Below are positions 15,292 through 23,573 of a DNA stretch of 64,000 nt, in pieces. The notes under the pieces are model-generated. The model was not told the DNA's origin and made no database searches. It was given only the letters and a program-made list of their open reading frames with translations. How positions within the stretch are numbered: the first letter of the stretch is position 1; the number at the start of each line of letters is the position of its first letter. The stretch comes from an uncultured Bacteroidales bacterium (lineage in GTDB: Bacteria; Bacteroidota; Bacteroidia; Bacteroidales; Bacteroidaceae): contig CACZAN010000014.1 of the NCBI GenBank assembly GCA_902779165.1, positions 37,066 through 101,065 of the forward strand, in the 5' to 3' direction. The translations under genes were made by a program, and so were the position numbers.

Positions 15292-16594
15292 ATCCTTTAA
15301 GATACTTTTCCGTCTTGGTGTAGAGCGCGGTTTGCGGGTCGTAGGTGATGAATCCGCGATTCTTCCAGACATTGAGCTGATGGGCTGTACCTTCCTTGCT
15401 CTTGCCGATACTCAGCCGCAAAGCCTCGAGTTGTTGTTCGCTGAAAGTCTTTCCTTTCAGGCCGTCGAGCATATTCTTAGGGCCGCTCTTCTGCGCTTCA
15501 TCCGTCTGAATATCGCCGCCATGGAACATATCGCCAAAGACCTTGACTTTCGACCAGAGATCATAATAGCAGAACCATACGACGTAGTCACCAATACTGC
15601 GCGTCCACGTCTGGTCGTTCAGTATCCATAGTGTGGCACCCTTCTTCCATGCGGCGAAGATGCTGCGATGCGAGAGTTCAAAGAGCGTGTCGTCGTCTGC
15701 CAGGTCGGCCAGACGCGCCATCTCCTCGGCCAACTGGTCTGCAACCTTGTTCAGCGGTTTCACTACGAAGCGCCCCTTGCAGTTGTCTAAGCGCACGATG
15801 TATTCGTCGAGCTTGCTAAGGAACTCTTCATCGTAAGCACCCTGGCGCGGGATGCGTCCCTTGCGCTCGCCGCGTGCCTTATAGACAAACGGGATACGTC
15901 CGAAGAAACCATTCGTGAGGTCCTTCTTATAGAACGAGCGCGCGGCATCAGGCGTCGAACTGAACGTGATATTGACTCGGAGCAAGGGATTGCCCGTCAC
16001 ACCGTCGGCCGTGGCACGCAAGGCCCCCGCACGATGGCGGTCGTAGATGTTACGGACGGTTTGGCTCACCTGCTTGTGGCCGCCACACATCTTGTCGGCC
16101 ATCTCCACTTCGGGCAGGTTCAAGTACTGGGTGCGTCCGCCCTGTTTCTCCAGCGCCATCGCATTCTGAATGAACGCAGGGTTGGTCAGGTCGGCAGGCG
16201 GGAACCAGAAGCTGACCTCTGGACGTTCGGGCTTCTCCTTGTTCGCGCCCTTAGTCTTCATCTGACGTTGCCACTCGACGAGTTTATAATATTCCATCTC
16301 ATCGTGGTCTCGAAATGAACGCTGAATAGCCTCGATAAGATGAGTCAATTGGGCTTTTCCGATACCTGAAGCCCCAATTAAATGACCCATCTGACCGCAA
16401 AGTTCATAGTATTGATTGTCTGAATACATGAACTCCACACCCGTTAAGTGGGCTGCCAGGGCAGGAATTGCCATAGGAACAAGCGGTTCGCGCATATCTT
16501 TGGAGGCCTGAGAGAGAAGAAGTTTGCAAAATTCCGTACCTTTTGAAGGTCGGGGCATAGCCGGAGCTGTGTTGCTAAAAATGTTATAATTCAT
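15290..16594 (-). CDS. P-loop protein, DUF3987/helicase-like, of the mobile island
   Basis: A 434-residue protein with a P-loop-like segment GHLIGASGIGKAQLTHLI near residues 70-87. The Walker A lysine is present, but the usual Ser/Thr after it is Ala (GKA instead of GKS/T). Later stretches (FWFPPADLTNPAFIQNAM, LNLPEVEMADKM, NITFSSTPDAARSFYKKDL, GFFGRIPFVYKARGERKG) match the layout of DUF3987/primase-helicase proteins carried on Bacteroidales mobile elements. Its place upstream of a CHC2 primase suggests a role in replication of the element. The C-terminal 60 residues look like a winged helix (LNVWKNRGFITYDPQTALY). Family assignment is moderate; ATPase activity is doubtful given the changed residue. 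Confidence 0.55.
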   Translation of the reverse strand: MNYNIFSNTAPAMPRPSKGTEFCKLLLSQASKDMREPLVPMAIPALAAHLTGVEFMYSDNQYYELCGQMGHLIGASGIGKAQLTHLIEAIQRSFRDHDEMEYYKLVEWQRQMKTKGANKEKPERPEVSFWFPPADLTNPAFIQNAMALEKQGGRTQYLNLPEVEMADKMCGGHKQVSQTVRNIYDRHRAGALRATADGVTGNPLLRVNITFSSTPDAARSFYKKDLTNGFFGRIPFVYKARGERKGRIPRQGAYDEEFLSKLDEYIVRLDNCKGRFVVKPLNKVADQLAEEMARLADLADDDTLFELSHRSIFAAWKKGATLWILNDQTWTRSIGDYVVWFCYYDLWSKVKVFGDMFHGGDIQTDEAQKSGPKNMLDGLKGKTFSEQQLEALRLSIGKSKEGTAHQLNVWKNRGFITYDPQTALYTKTEKYLKG

Positions 16595-16646
16595 TGCTTC
16601 TTAGAAAATTAAATCATTAATGAATACATGCTTTTTGCTCTGTCGC

Positions 16647-16801
16647 AGTCTCAGTCTCAAATCTCAGTTAGTAAATAAGGCATCTCAGCACTCTCTTTTA
16701 TACATCTATATGTCTAATTATTAATAAGTTATATAGCATATAAAAGCAGATTCCAATGTGAATTGTGACATTTATCCTAACTGAGACTGAGATTTGAGAC
16801 T
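16647..16801. repeat. Inverted repeat flanking an AT-rich gap
   Basis: AGTCTCAGTCTCAAATCTCA at 16647-16666 (extending to 16671) is matched in reverse complement at 16777-16801, with one 6-nt duplication (CTGAGA). The 100 bp between is AT-rich. The motif GAGACTGG reappears near 17257, upstream of the next gene. Confidence 0.55.
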
Positions 16802-16812
16802 GGCATGAGCCC

Positions 16813-17190
16813 TTACTTCTCTATGAGGCCTGTGAGCGCCGCGCGCAGTTCGTTGCACACCCCGATGGCAAAGCTGTCGATGCTGAAATCCCTGCCAATC
16901 TCCAAATTCTTGAAGTTCGGGCGCAGCGAGCCGTCGTCCCTACGGGTAATGGTGATGAACTTGCCATCGAAGACCTGCGGATTACGCTTCCTGGTTGCTG
17001 GCAGCGCCTCGACGAACGTGTAGTGGTAGGCCTGATCGCGCGTGAGCACACCCTGGTAATCCTTTCCCATCTTCGCGATGCGGTCGTTGCGTAAAAAAGT
17101 TTTCACATCTACACAGAGATCTGTGTTACGGTTCCAACCCTGTTCCTTATTTATTATTGTAGGATTGGTCGTGTCGGTTATAGTTTTCAT
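16813..17190 (-). CDS. Hypothetical protein of the mobile island (125 aa)
   Basis: I do not recognise this protein. It is soluble, mixed charge, with no signal peptide or membrane helix. Clear segments are VDVKTFLRNDRIAKMGKDYQ in the N-terminal half and IGRDFSIDSFAIGVCNELRA near the end. The start at 17190 (MKTITDTTN) is preferred over the longer frame at 17226, whose first residues come from a region that looks like leader. It is preceded by a -7 box at 17309 and stands alone between the S24 repressor gene and the replication module, in the position of an early regulatory or accessory gene of the island. Confidence 0.5.
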   Translation of the reverse strand: MKTITDTTNPTIINKEQGWNRNTDLCVDVKTFLRNDRIAKMGKDYQGVLTRDQAYHYTFVEALPATRKRNPQVFDGKFITITRRDDGSLRPNFKNLEIGRDFSIDSFAIGVCNELRAALTGLIEK

Positions 17191-17308
17191 AACCAAAGTT
17201 CTTTCCGGGAATGCCCTCAGTCTCACATGAGGGTGCCCTCCGCACGACCAAGAAGTGAGACTGGCCTACGGTCCTTCGCTTGACCTTTTTCCTCGTCGTT
17301 TGGTGCTG

Positions 17309-17316
17309 CAAAGGTA
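17309..17316 (-). promoter_or_regulatory. Promoter -7 box directly behind a terminator
   Basis: CAAAGGTA reads TACCTTTG on the minus strand, about 120 bp upstream of the 125-residue gene. It begins only a few bases after the T-run of the S24 gene terminator, a very tight terminator-to-promoter layout. Confidence 0.55.
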
Positions 17317-17318
17317 CG

Positions 17319-17353
17319 GCAAAAAAAAGAGCAACGGAAACAATCCGTTGCTC
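17319..17353 (-). terminator. Terminator of the S24 repressor gene
   Basis: GAGCAACGGA pairs with TCCGTTGCTC around a short A-rich loop (about 17330-17353). On the minus strand it is followed by eight T (plus-strand A-run). It is a strong intrinsic terminator. Confidence 0.75.
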
Positions 17354-17472
17354 GGTGGGAGTTTGGTGGGAGTTTGGTGGGAGTTCTGCCCTTTTTTACC
17401 CCCTTGGTGGGAGTTTTTGGCGATTTTGGCCTATTTTGGGTAGAGTTTGGGAGAGTTTTGGGTAGAGTTTTT
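17354..17472. repeat. GGTGGGAGTTT tandem repeats
   Basis: Three perfect or near-perfect 11-bp copies of GGTGGGAGTTT at 17354-17386 and another at about 17406 are followed by related GGGTAGAGTTT copies to 17472. They fill the 3' untranslated region between the S24 gene stop and its terminator. Confidence 0.7.
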
Positions 17473-17478
17473 GTCGCA

Positions 17479-18348
17479 TCATACGCCTTCGCCAGAGAGC
17501 AGCCTGTCCATATTCAGAGCAATCTGCAGGTAGTCGAAGAAGCGGACACCCCTGACGGGAGCATTATTGATATCCCACATCGAGACAGGCTTAGAGAAAC
17601 TCTGAACCGCCATGCGCGACAGCTCCTTTGCCACGGGTTGGTGCTCGTGCTGGGGCAGCAGGCGGGCAACGCGGGCGCAAAACGAAACCAAGTCACCCTC
17701 TTCGGCCACCTTATGATCCACCATCTTGCGTTGTACGGCATACCACTGGCGGGCATGTTTCACCTGCGGCCCAATCTTGATGATACATTGGTCAACAGCC
17801 TCAGCGCTCAGTTTCTTCACGGCATTCATTTTGTTGCGAGTACGGCGAATCGACTGCAGTAGCTCACGCGACGAGGCTTTCGCCGAAGACTTCTCGACAC
17901 CCACCACACGTCCGATAATCCGGAAGTCCATCTGCTCATTCAGCAAAATAGCATCATACTTGCTGTTACGAGGCACTAGCCATTTCTGACCATATTCGTC
18001 CGTAAACAATGTTTTCACTGTACAAGTTCCGTCTATCATCGCCAGCACATCGTCGCCATCGCCGCCCACGTCGCCGAAACGAATCCTCAACAGGTCGCCG
18101 TCCTCATAGTTCGCCTCGATCATCGAGTCGCCAGACACCGGCACAAACATCTCCGGATGATGGCCGGCCAACGCCTTAGGTATCAGCAGATAGTCGTCAA
18201 TCGACTCATCGCCCAGATCCGAAGGTATACCACACTTCACACTACTCAGGCTCACGCCAACAGGCGTATTGCATACCATCGCGTTCACGCCTGATGCCCG
18301 TATCAGCGCCAGCGTCGCTTCAAAATCTTCTATCTCTTTATTATTCAT
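17479..18348 (-). CDS. S24-family (LexA/UmuD-like) peptidase-regulator
   Basis: The 289-residue protein contains an S24 peptidase domain. The catalytic Ser is in VSGDSMIEA (Ser75), the Lys in CTVKTLF (Lys112), and a Cys-Gly that could be the self-cleavage site lies at 39-40 (SVKCGIPSD), as in UmuD. LexA/CI-type proteins with this core cut themselves when RecA filaments form after DNA damage. No classical N-terminal helix-turn-helix is visible. Instead there is a C-terminal helical extension of about 130 residues (LLQSIRRTRNKMNAVKKLSA, MWDINNAPVRGVRFFDYLQI). It may act as the island's switch, linking it to DNA damage. A small palindrome upstream could be its operator. Confidence 0.8.
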   Translation of the reverse strand: MNNKEIEDFEATLALIRASGVNAMVCNTPVGVSLSSVKCGIPSDLGDESIDDYLLIPKALAGHHPEMFVPVSGDSMIEANYEDGDLLRIRFGDVGGDGDDVLAMIDGTCTVKTLFTDEYGQKWLVPRNSKYDAILLNEQMDFRIIGRVVGVEKSSAKASSRELLQSIRRTRNKMNAVKKLSAEAVDQCIIKIGPQVKHARQWYAVQRKMVDHKVAEEGDLVSFCARVARLLPQHEHQPVAKELSRMAVQSFSKPVSMWDINNAPVRGVRFFDYLQIALNMDRLLSGEGV

Positions 18349-18372
18349 CGGTATTCAAGATGATAATGATAA

Positions 18373-18389
18373 ACAGGTTCTGAGCCTGT
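18373..18389. promoter_or_regulatory. Palindrome upstream of the S24 gene, possible operator
   Basis: ACAGG-TTCTGAG-CCTGT is a 17-bp dyad 25 bp upstream of the S24 gene start. Its position and size suit a self-repression site, but no second copy is seen in the window. Confidence 0.35.
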
Positions 18390-18478
18390 ATTATTTGGTA
18401 CAAGTTCCTATTCCAGATGTTTCCACCTGATGATGGAAAATTTGCGGTCGCAGTAATGCAAATTGAGCCATGGATAAT

Positions 18479-19669
18479 CTATTTAATTCCCATAAAATCA
18501 CTCAAAGGCCTGATTTTCGCTCTAAATGTATTCTTATCCTCTTTGAGGTTGGGGATATGCTTCATAGGTATTGTTTTTGATGCGTCAAAATGAAGCACCA
18601 CATAATAAACTGCATTGCGCGGTTCAAAGCCATATTGTTGTAGTGTTTCGCGTGTCCATATTTGAAAATGGCCCTTATTTTTCAACTTAAAAAGCTGTGC
18701 ATCATCGCCACCCGTATGAAGGAGTACATATTGCAACCGTTCAAAGCCAGGAGTGACAAGCAAAGAACCCTTCGAATCGCCAGCACGCAGATAGCAGATG
18801 CCAGTCTCTATCATCTTCCGATAAAGCTCTGGGCGGGCATGGTTCACCATCACCATCACTTCTTCTGGATTCTCAGACATCTTCTTCAATATCTTTTCAG
18901 CCGCTACAGGATCACTAATTTCCTGTCGCCTGCGGACTCCATAGTCAAGATACTCTTTCGATTGGTCAATGCCTATGAATCGCCGTCCCAGTAAGTTTGC
19001 TGCAATACCAGTGGTACAACTACCGGCAAAAGGATCGAGGACAACATATCCGCGTTCCGTACAAGCTTGCAACACTCGGTATAACAACCTGAGAGGTTTC
19101 TGAGTTGGATGTTTCCCACATGTCCTTTCCCAAGCTCCAGAAGAAGGGAATCGCCAAACGTCTGGCATTTCTTTACCGCCGTTCATTTGTTTCAACTCTT
19201 CATAATGAAAGCAATGGATTGCTTTCGGTTCTTTTCTCGCCCATACAATATATTCAGCAGAGAAATTGAATCTACCACCATAGGGAGTAGGTGGAGGGTC
19301 TGATTTTTGCCAAACAACAATGTTCAAAACCTGGAATCCCAACTCTATCAAACATTGTTCTACAGAATAAATATTGTGATACGTCCCACACACCCATATT
19401 GTACCACTATCTTTGAGGATATCTCTACACTTTGATAACCAATTCCGATTAAACGTATTGATATTCTCTACTGATGCAACTCTATCCCACTCACCTTTAT
19501 CACAGACTTTTATTCGCCCATTTTGCAAAATCTGTTTTTGACTTGAGAGAAAATACGGAGGATCAGCAAAGATAACATCTACCTTATCCTTCATTTCAGC
19601 TAAGACACAATTTACATCGCCTTGATAAAGGATAAAATTTTCGTTATTGTTATAATAGGGTAAGATCAT
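18479..19669 (-). CDS. Beta-class N6-adenine (or N4-cytosine) DNA methyltransferase of the R-M operon
   Basis: The 396-residue enzyme has the catalytic motif IV first (VIFADPPYF, DPPY at 36-39) and the S-adenosylmethionine motif I late (LDPFAGSCTTG at 211-221, then RRFIGIDQSKEYL). That is the beta-class order, typical of N6-adenine methylases such as M.HinfI relatives. The target-recognition region lies between (about 120-180). A C-terminal domain of about 135 residues is extra and unassigned. It is the last gene of a four-gene unit; its ATG overlaps the stop of the second endonuclease by 4 bases (ATGA). It probably protects one strand of an asymmetric site. Confidence 0.85.
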   Translation of the reverse strand: MILPYYNNNENFILYQGDVNCVLAEMKDKVDVIFADPPYFLSSQKQILQNGRIKVCDKGEWDRVASVENINTFNRNWLSKCRDILKDSGTIWVCGTYHNIYSVEQCLIELGFQVLNIVVWQKSDPPPTPYGGRFNFSAEYIVWARKEPKAIHCFHYEELKQMNGGKEMPDVWRFPSSGAWERTCGKHPTQKPLRLLYRVLQACTERGYVVLDPFAGSCTTGIAANLLGRRFIGIDQSKEYLDYGVRRRQEISDPVAAEKILKKMSENPEEVMVMVNHARPELYRKMIETGICYLRAGDSKGSLLVTPGFERLQYVLLHTGGDDAQLFKLKNKGHFQIWTRETLQQYGFEPRNAVYYVVLHFDASKTIPMKHIPNLKEDKNTFRAKIRPLSDFMGIK

Positions 19670-20400
19670 TGCTTCCTCTTTCCGATTTCTATCACTTTGC
19701 TATAGATGTCGCGGACTTGAACACGATATTTCTCAAATTCAGTATAATTCCCATTGTTAATATGGATTTGTCCCTCCACGACCGCTCCAGACTCCGAGAG
19801 CTGTGAAGCCCGATGCTGATTACTGAGCAGCGGGTTATCCTGAACATCTTTGCTTGACATAACCCAATAATCAATCTTATCGCGCCAAACTGCTATCCAT
19901 ACGAAAACATCGCAACAACCGGGTTTGAGCTGCTGATAATTCATATCGAATTTAGATTTGCTGTTGCTGGCCAGTGCTTTATTTGCCAACGTGTCACCAC
20001 CTATCTTTTTAACAGCTCGCGAAGCTTTTACTTCAACATGAATGTCACCTAATAGCAAGTCGTATTCGCCAGAATAAGTGGGGTCTAATGACTTTGTCGG
20101 TATCTTGAACTCAGGAACGTGTTCCATTAAATGTTGTTGCCCCCATGTTTCACCAAATGTACGTGGTGCCAGTTCAAACAGATGTAAGTATTTGTTACGC
20201 TGTAAATACTCTGCCCGTATTTCCAAATACTCATCTAATGTAATGATTTCTTTTGCAATGAGATGAGAGATGGTGTACTCAAATTTATTAAATGGGTATA
20301 CAGTATACAGTTTGTCTAATACGGAATCACTTAACTGTACTCTTTCTTCGGTGGAAAGATTCTTTTTGTATGATTCAAGTTCTTTAATTAAAGTTTCCAT
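19666..20400 (-). CDS. Type II restriction endonuclease subunit B (PD-(D/E)xK)
   Basis: The 244-residue protein carries a PD-(D/E)xK nuclease core: D114 in GEYDLLLGDI followed by E123 and K125 in HVEVKAS. Other marks shared with the neighbouring gene are LFELAPRTFGETWG (75-87), the segment MNYQQLKPGCCDVFVWIAVW and the end VEGQIHINN. It is paralogous to the gene directly upstream, from which it is separated by 1 base, and overlaps the methyltransferase downstream. Two similar but non-identical endonuclease genes with two methylases is the arrangement of heterodimeric enzymes such as BbvCI, in which each subunit cuts one strand of an asymmetric site. The recognition sequence cannot be read from the protein. 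Confidence 0.75.
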   Translation of the reverse strand: METLIKELESYKKNLSTEERVQLSDSVLDKLYTVYPFNKFEYTISHLIAKEIITLDEYLEIRAEYLQRNKYLHLFELAPRTFGETWGQQHLMEHVPEFKIPTKSLDPTYSGEYDLLLGDIHVEVKASRAVKKIGGDTLANKALASNSKSKFDMNYQQLKPGCCDVFVWIAVWRDKIDYWVMSSKDVQDNPLLSNQHRASQLSESGAVVEGQIHINNGNYTEFEKYRVQVRDIYSKVIEIGKRKQ

Positions 20401-20401
20401 A

Positions 20402-21214
20402 TTATTTTGCTTCTTTTATTTTTTCAATCAATGTTTCTATTGAAGCTCTATATTGCTGTAGATCTTTATAATGATTGTTGGTTACAAAAATTTGACCTTC
20501 AGGAACTTTTCCACCTTTCCCTCCTTGATGTTGCGTACCCATATACAATTTCCCATCAGGTAAAACAATGCTATCTTTAGGTTTCCTACGAGGAGCATTT
20601 TTAGGTCTCATGACAATTTTTGAAGAAGGTATAACCCATATATCTATATCGTCAAGCCAAACTGCAATCCAGATAAACACATCACAGCATGAAGGTTTAA
20701 GCTGCTGAAAATTCATTTCAAAGCTTAGCTTTTTAATTGCGTTGGATATTTCTTCTTCTGTACCCTGCGGCTTTTTTAAGGCTTTTTCTATTAAAATGCG
20801 ATCTGGGTCTTTGTCTGCAACATGTGACGATTTTACCTCAATTTTAATACCTTCATTATTTTCTGTTGGCAGCCATAAATCAAACAGACTAGTGTATCCA
20901 TCTTTTTGGGGTGGATCTGTGAGTATTCCTTCTTTTTTTTTCTTCAACCAATCTTCTCCCCATGTCTGGCCAAAAGTTCGAGGTGCCATCTCAAATAAAT
21001 CCAGATTAGGATTTCTCTTAAAATACTCGTCTCTAATACTCACATATTCTTCATATGAAAGGTCACCTTTTTTCAGAAGAACGGAGAAAATGTTGGTATA
21101 ACGATTGAATGGGTATTTTGAGCACGAATCCAAATGTCTTTCTTCCACAAGTTGTTGTGCAGCTTGTGAAAGTTTCTTCTTTAATTCTTCTATTCTTTCT
21201 TTAAGTTTTTCCAT
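20402..21214 (-). CDS. Type II restriction endonuclease subunit A (PD-(D/E)xK)
   Basis: The 270-residue paralogue of subunit B. It shares LFEMAPRTFGQTWGEDWL (about 73-90), the nuclease core with D112 (SLFDLWL) and E126-x-K128 (IKIEVKSS), and MNFQQLKPSCCDVFIWIAVW. Differences from B are a coiled-coil start (MEKLKERIEELKKKLSQAAQ), an insert between D112 and E126, and a basic loop (MRPKNAPRRKPKDS) that could contact DNA. It lies 8 bases after the gamma-class methyltransferase and 1 base before subunit B. Both paralogues keep their catalytic residues, so neither looks like a dead copy; a division of labour between strands is the likely reason. Confidence 0.75.
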   Translation of the reverse strand: MEKLKERIEELKKKLSQAAQQLVEERHLDSCSKYPFNRYTNIFSVLLKKGDLSYEEYVSIRDEYFKRNPNLDLFEMAPRTFGQTWGEDWLKKKKEGILTDPPQKDGYTSLFDLWLPTENNEGIKIEVKSSHVADKDPDRILIEKALKKPQGTEEEISNAIKKLSFEMNFQQLKPSCCDVFIWIAVWLDDIDIWVIPSSKIVMRPKNAPRRKPKDSIVLPDGKLYMGTQHQGGKGGKVPEGQIFVTNNHYKDLQQYRASIETLIEKIKEAK

Positions 21215-21222
21215 AATCCGAA

Positions 21223-22947
21223 TTACAATTTAGAGTAAATGTAGATCTGCTCTGTTGGCGTGATACCAAAAATTGAATATACGGCACTATCAAGACGCCG
21301 TTGATGTTCTTCCGAATAATCTGCCGATTGGAAAGTTGTCACCAAATCACTAAGTTCTCGATCTTGTTCGGTAGTTAATTTAGGGAAAGGCAACGCCTGA
21401 AGATTACCCTTCAAAACCTTAATGTCGGGAAACTTCATGGAATAGTAATAATGATATAGTGTCGAGTTTAATAGTGCTGCAACACTTTTTACAGTGATGC
21501 CGTCTAAATCGGGAATAAGGATATTAGCACTATTTAGGCAAAGGCATTGTTTGTCATCGTATGCCACAATGGGGTATTTTGCAATAAACCTGTAAATCAA
21601 TTTCTCTGGAGCACGGAAATATTCAATCTTAGCACATTGTTGGAAAGTCTCTGGTGCAAATAGGATGTATGCAGATTCTTCTTCAAGGGAGAATGGCTTT
21701 ACATGCTTACCAGAATATACAGGTTCTAGTCCAGGTCCTATTTCTTTTTTTACTTTTTTCTTATTGTCCCCGGTAACGATTCCTAGTGCCCATAGACTAT
21801 GTGTTAAATCATCATGACGTGATAGCTCCATTTTTTTTATGATGGATTCATCCAACGTATTCATCGCCTCGATAACGATATTACCATAACGGCAATCTTC
21901 ATCAGATAATTGAATGTCTGTTTGGGTTTCGCCATTTGTTACACGATAAGTTTGGCTTTCGGTACGACCAGAAGTCAATTTAATGCTAAAGAAATCTGTG
22001 AAGACCCCATCAAATCGTTTATTGTACAGGTCTATTTGACGAATGGTTGCAGAAGATAAGATGTAACTTCGTATATCGCTATGAGCCTTTATTTTCAACA
22101 AAGATGTTGGAAGAAGGAAATAAAGAGTACCTGTCTCTTTCAGACGGCTCAAAGCTTCTATCAGAACCATTGAAGCTCTTTCTTTCGATTTTACCAAAGG
22201 ATAACTTGTCGTATATCTACCAGCCTTGTCACTACCCCATGGAGGATTTGTGTATATATTATCAAATCTGAGAGGAATATCTTGCAGGTCATTTTCGAAT
22301 AGGTCCTTCTTGAGAAAGTCTATACAATACACATGAGGAGTGAAAACAACATCCGAATACTTGGCAAGCAAGTTAGCCGAAGCTATCATCACAGCAATGG
22401 GATTGATATCAAAGCCATAGAGATTATTCGGATTATTTGTTGAAACGCCTAGCAGGAAAGCACCACTACCACAACATGGATCTAAAAATGTTTCATTCTC
22501 GGACAGCTCTTTGTAGTCAAGCATGTATTCCACCACTTTCTTGTTTGTGTAGTACTGTCCAGTAACATTTCGTTCACCTTCTGTTATCCACGATTGATAT
22601 ATGAATCCCAAGATATCCTCTTTTGAATCCCAAAGCCCATCAGGCACAGGAATCTCTATGTAATCTAGCCCCTGATACTTGTTCAGGAATTTCTTGACAT
22701 GAGGTTGGTGGATAAGCCGCCTATGAGTAAATAACGAAATAATAAGAGAGTACATGATACTCTCTATTGAACATGGCATCTTAGAGATAATATCAAGTAG
22801 CTCATTGGCTTTTTCATCATCTACATAATTGACAGCTTTTACATGCTTGAGGGATCTAGTTTTATTCGCCCTTTTCGTCAATTTTTCTTTGGCATCACTA
22901 CTTAGCTTCTTCCAATTATATGCGGTTGCTTTACTTATCGTTAACAT
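21223..22947 (-). CDS. Gamma-class N6-adenine DNA methyltransferase of the R-M operon
   Basis: The 574-residue protein has motif I (FLDPCCGSGAFLLG, near 155-168) before the catalytic motif IV (NIYTNPPWGSD, near 230-240), the gamma-class order seen in TaqI- and Eco57I-type enzymes. A target-recognition region follows (about 350-540), including LNSTLYHYYYSMKFPDIKVL and the LPFPKLT segment common at the end of such proteins. A helical N-terminal domain (1-120) begins with MLTISKATAYNWKKLS, which looks like a helix-turn-helix and might bind the promoter. The start at 22947 is chosen because the longer frame (22977) begins inside the -7 box. It is the first gene of the unit. Confidence 0.85.
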   Translation of the reverse strand: MLTISKATAYNWKKLSSDAKEKLTKRANKTRSLKHVKAVNYVDDEKANELLDIISKMPCSIESIMYSLIISLFTHRRLIHQPHVKKFLNKYQGLDYIEIPVPDGLWDSKEDILGFIYQSWITEGERNVTGQYYTNKKVVEYMLDYKELSENETFLDPCCGSGAFLLGVSTNNPNNLYGFDINPIAVMIASANLLAKYSDVVFTPHVYCIDFLKKDLFENDLQDIPLRFDNIYTNPPWGSDKAGRYTTSYPLVKSKERASMVLIEALSRLKETGTLYFLLPTSLLKIKAHSDIRSYILSSATIRQIDLYNKRFDGVFTDFFSIKLTSGRTESQTYRVTNGETQTDIQLSDEDCRYGNIVIEAMNTLDESIIKKMELSRHDDLTHSLWALGIVTGDNKKKVKKEIGPGLEPVYSGKHVKPFSLEEESAYILFAPETFQQCAKIEYFRAPEKLIYRFIAKYPIVAYDDKQCLCLNSANILIPDLDGITVKSVAALLNSTLYHYYYSMKFPDIKVLKGNLQALPFPKLTTEQDRELSDLVTTFQSADYSEEHQRRLDSAVYSIFGITPTEQIYIYSKL

Positions 22948-22976
22948 ATGATATATGATATGCACAATTTTGGCCA

Positions 22977-22984
22977 CAAAAGTA
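22977..22984 (-). promoter_or_regulatory. Promoter -7 box of the R-M operon
   Basis: CAAAAGTA reads TACTTTTG on the minus strand (TAnnTTTG). It gives a leader of about 20 nt before the methyltransferase ATG, so the methylase is transcribed ahead of the endonucleases, as needed for safe establishment. Confidence 0.55.
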
Positions 22985-23122
22985 CAAATAAAAAGCGAGA
23001 ATAATTCAGTTCTCCTGAAAAATCACATTATTATTCGCAAGAGGAAACCATTTTTAACAGATTGGCAAGGCAGAATGACGGTAAGCGAAGAGCCTTCTCG
23101 AACATGTTATCAGAGCAGAGAC

Positions 23123-23491
23123 TCATTTCACGATCTGATAGCCGGCGACGACGGCGACGAGGCCCAAAGCAAGGCTGGCAAGGGTGTAGAGGACGGCGGA
23201 GAGGGGTGAGCCATCGCGGCCCAGGAGGAGGTTCTCGTTCATAAAAGTGGAGAAGGTGGTGAAGCCGCCACAGAAGCCGGTGACCAAGAGGAGCTTGGCG
23301 GTCGGGGAAATCTGCCCGCCCAGCGACAGCCCCGAGAGCAGCCCTATGAGGAAACAGCCCAGGACATTGACGGCCATCGTCCCCCAGGGGAACGGGGTTC
23401 CCACCCACGACAGCAGGGCCTTGCCCACGAGGTAGCGGGCTCCGCCTCCGAAGAAGCTGCCGAGGCAGACAAGGAATAGTTCTTTCAACAT
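23123..23491 (-). CDS. crcB: Fluoride ion channel CrcB/FluC
   Basis: A 122-residue protein with four membrane helices and the Fluc signatures: GSFFGGGARYL near the start, VNVLGCFLIGLLSG with the pore Asn, and GFCGGFTTFSTFMNE with the Phe residues lining the fluoride path. As a dual-topology dimer it exports fluoride from the cytoplasm. The start at 23491 (MLKELFLVCLG) fits the family; the longer frame to 23545 adds residues absent from the family. It lies 82 bp after the nucleotidyltransferase on the same strand and could be read from the same transcript. No fluoride riboswitch was recognised upstream. Confidence 0.9.
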   Translation of the reverse strand: MLKELFLVCLGSFFGGGARYLVGKALLSWVGTPFPWGTMAVNVLGCFLIGLLSGLSLGGQISPTAKLLLVTGFCGGFTTFSTFMNENLLLGRDGSPLSAVLYTLASLALGLVAVVAGYQIVK

Positions 23492-23573
23492 CCGGACGGG
23501 TTGCTTTTGGTTCAGGGACTCACCGCCTCCTCCGGAACACACCATCAGGCTTTCGGCGGGGGCGGGACGGTGT

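Noticed and set aside
23400-23560. Fluoride riboswitch before crcB
   Set aside because: The gap of 82 bp to the upstream gene shows no GGNGAUG-type conserved element or matching pseudoknot that I could see.
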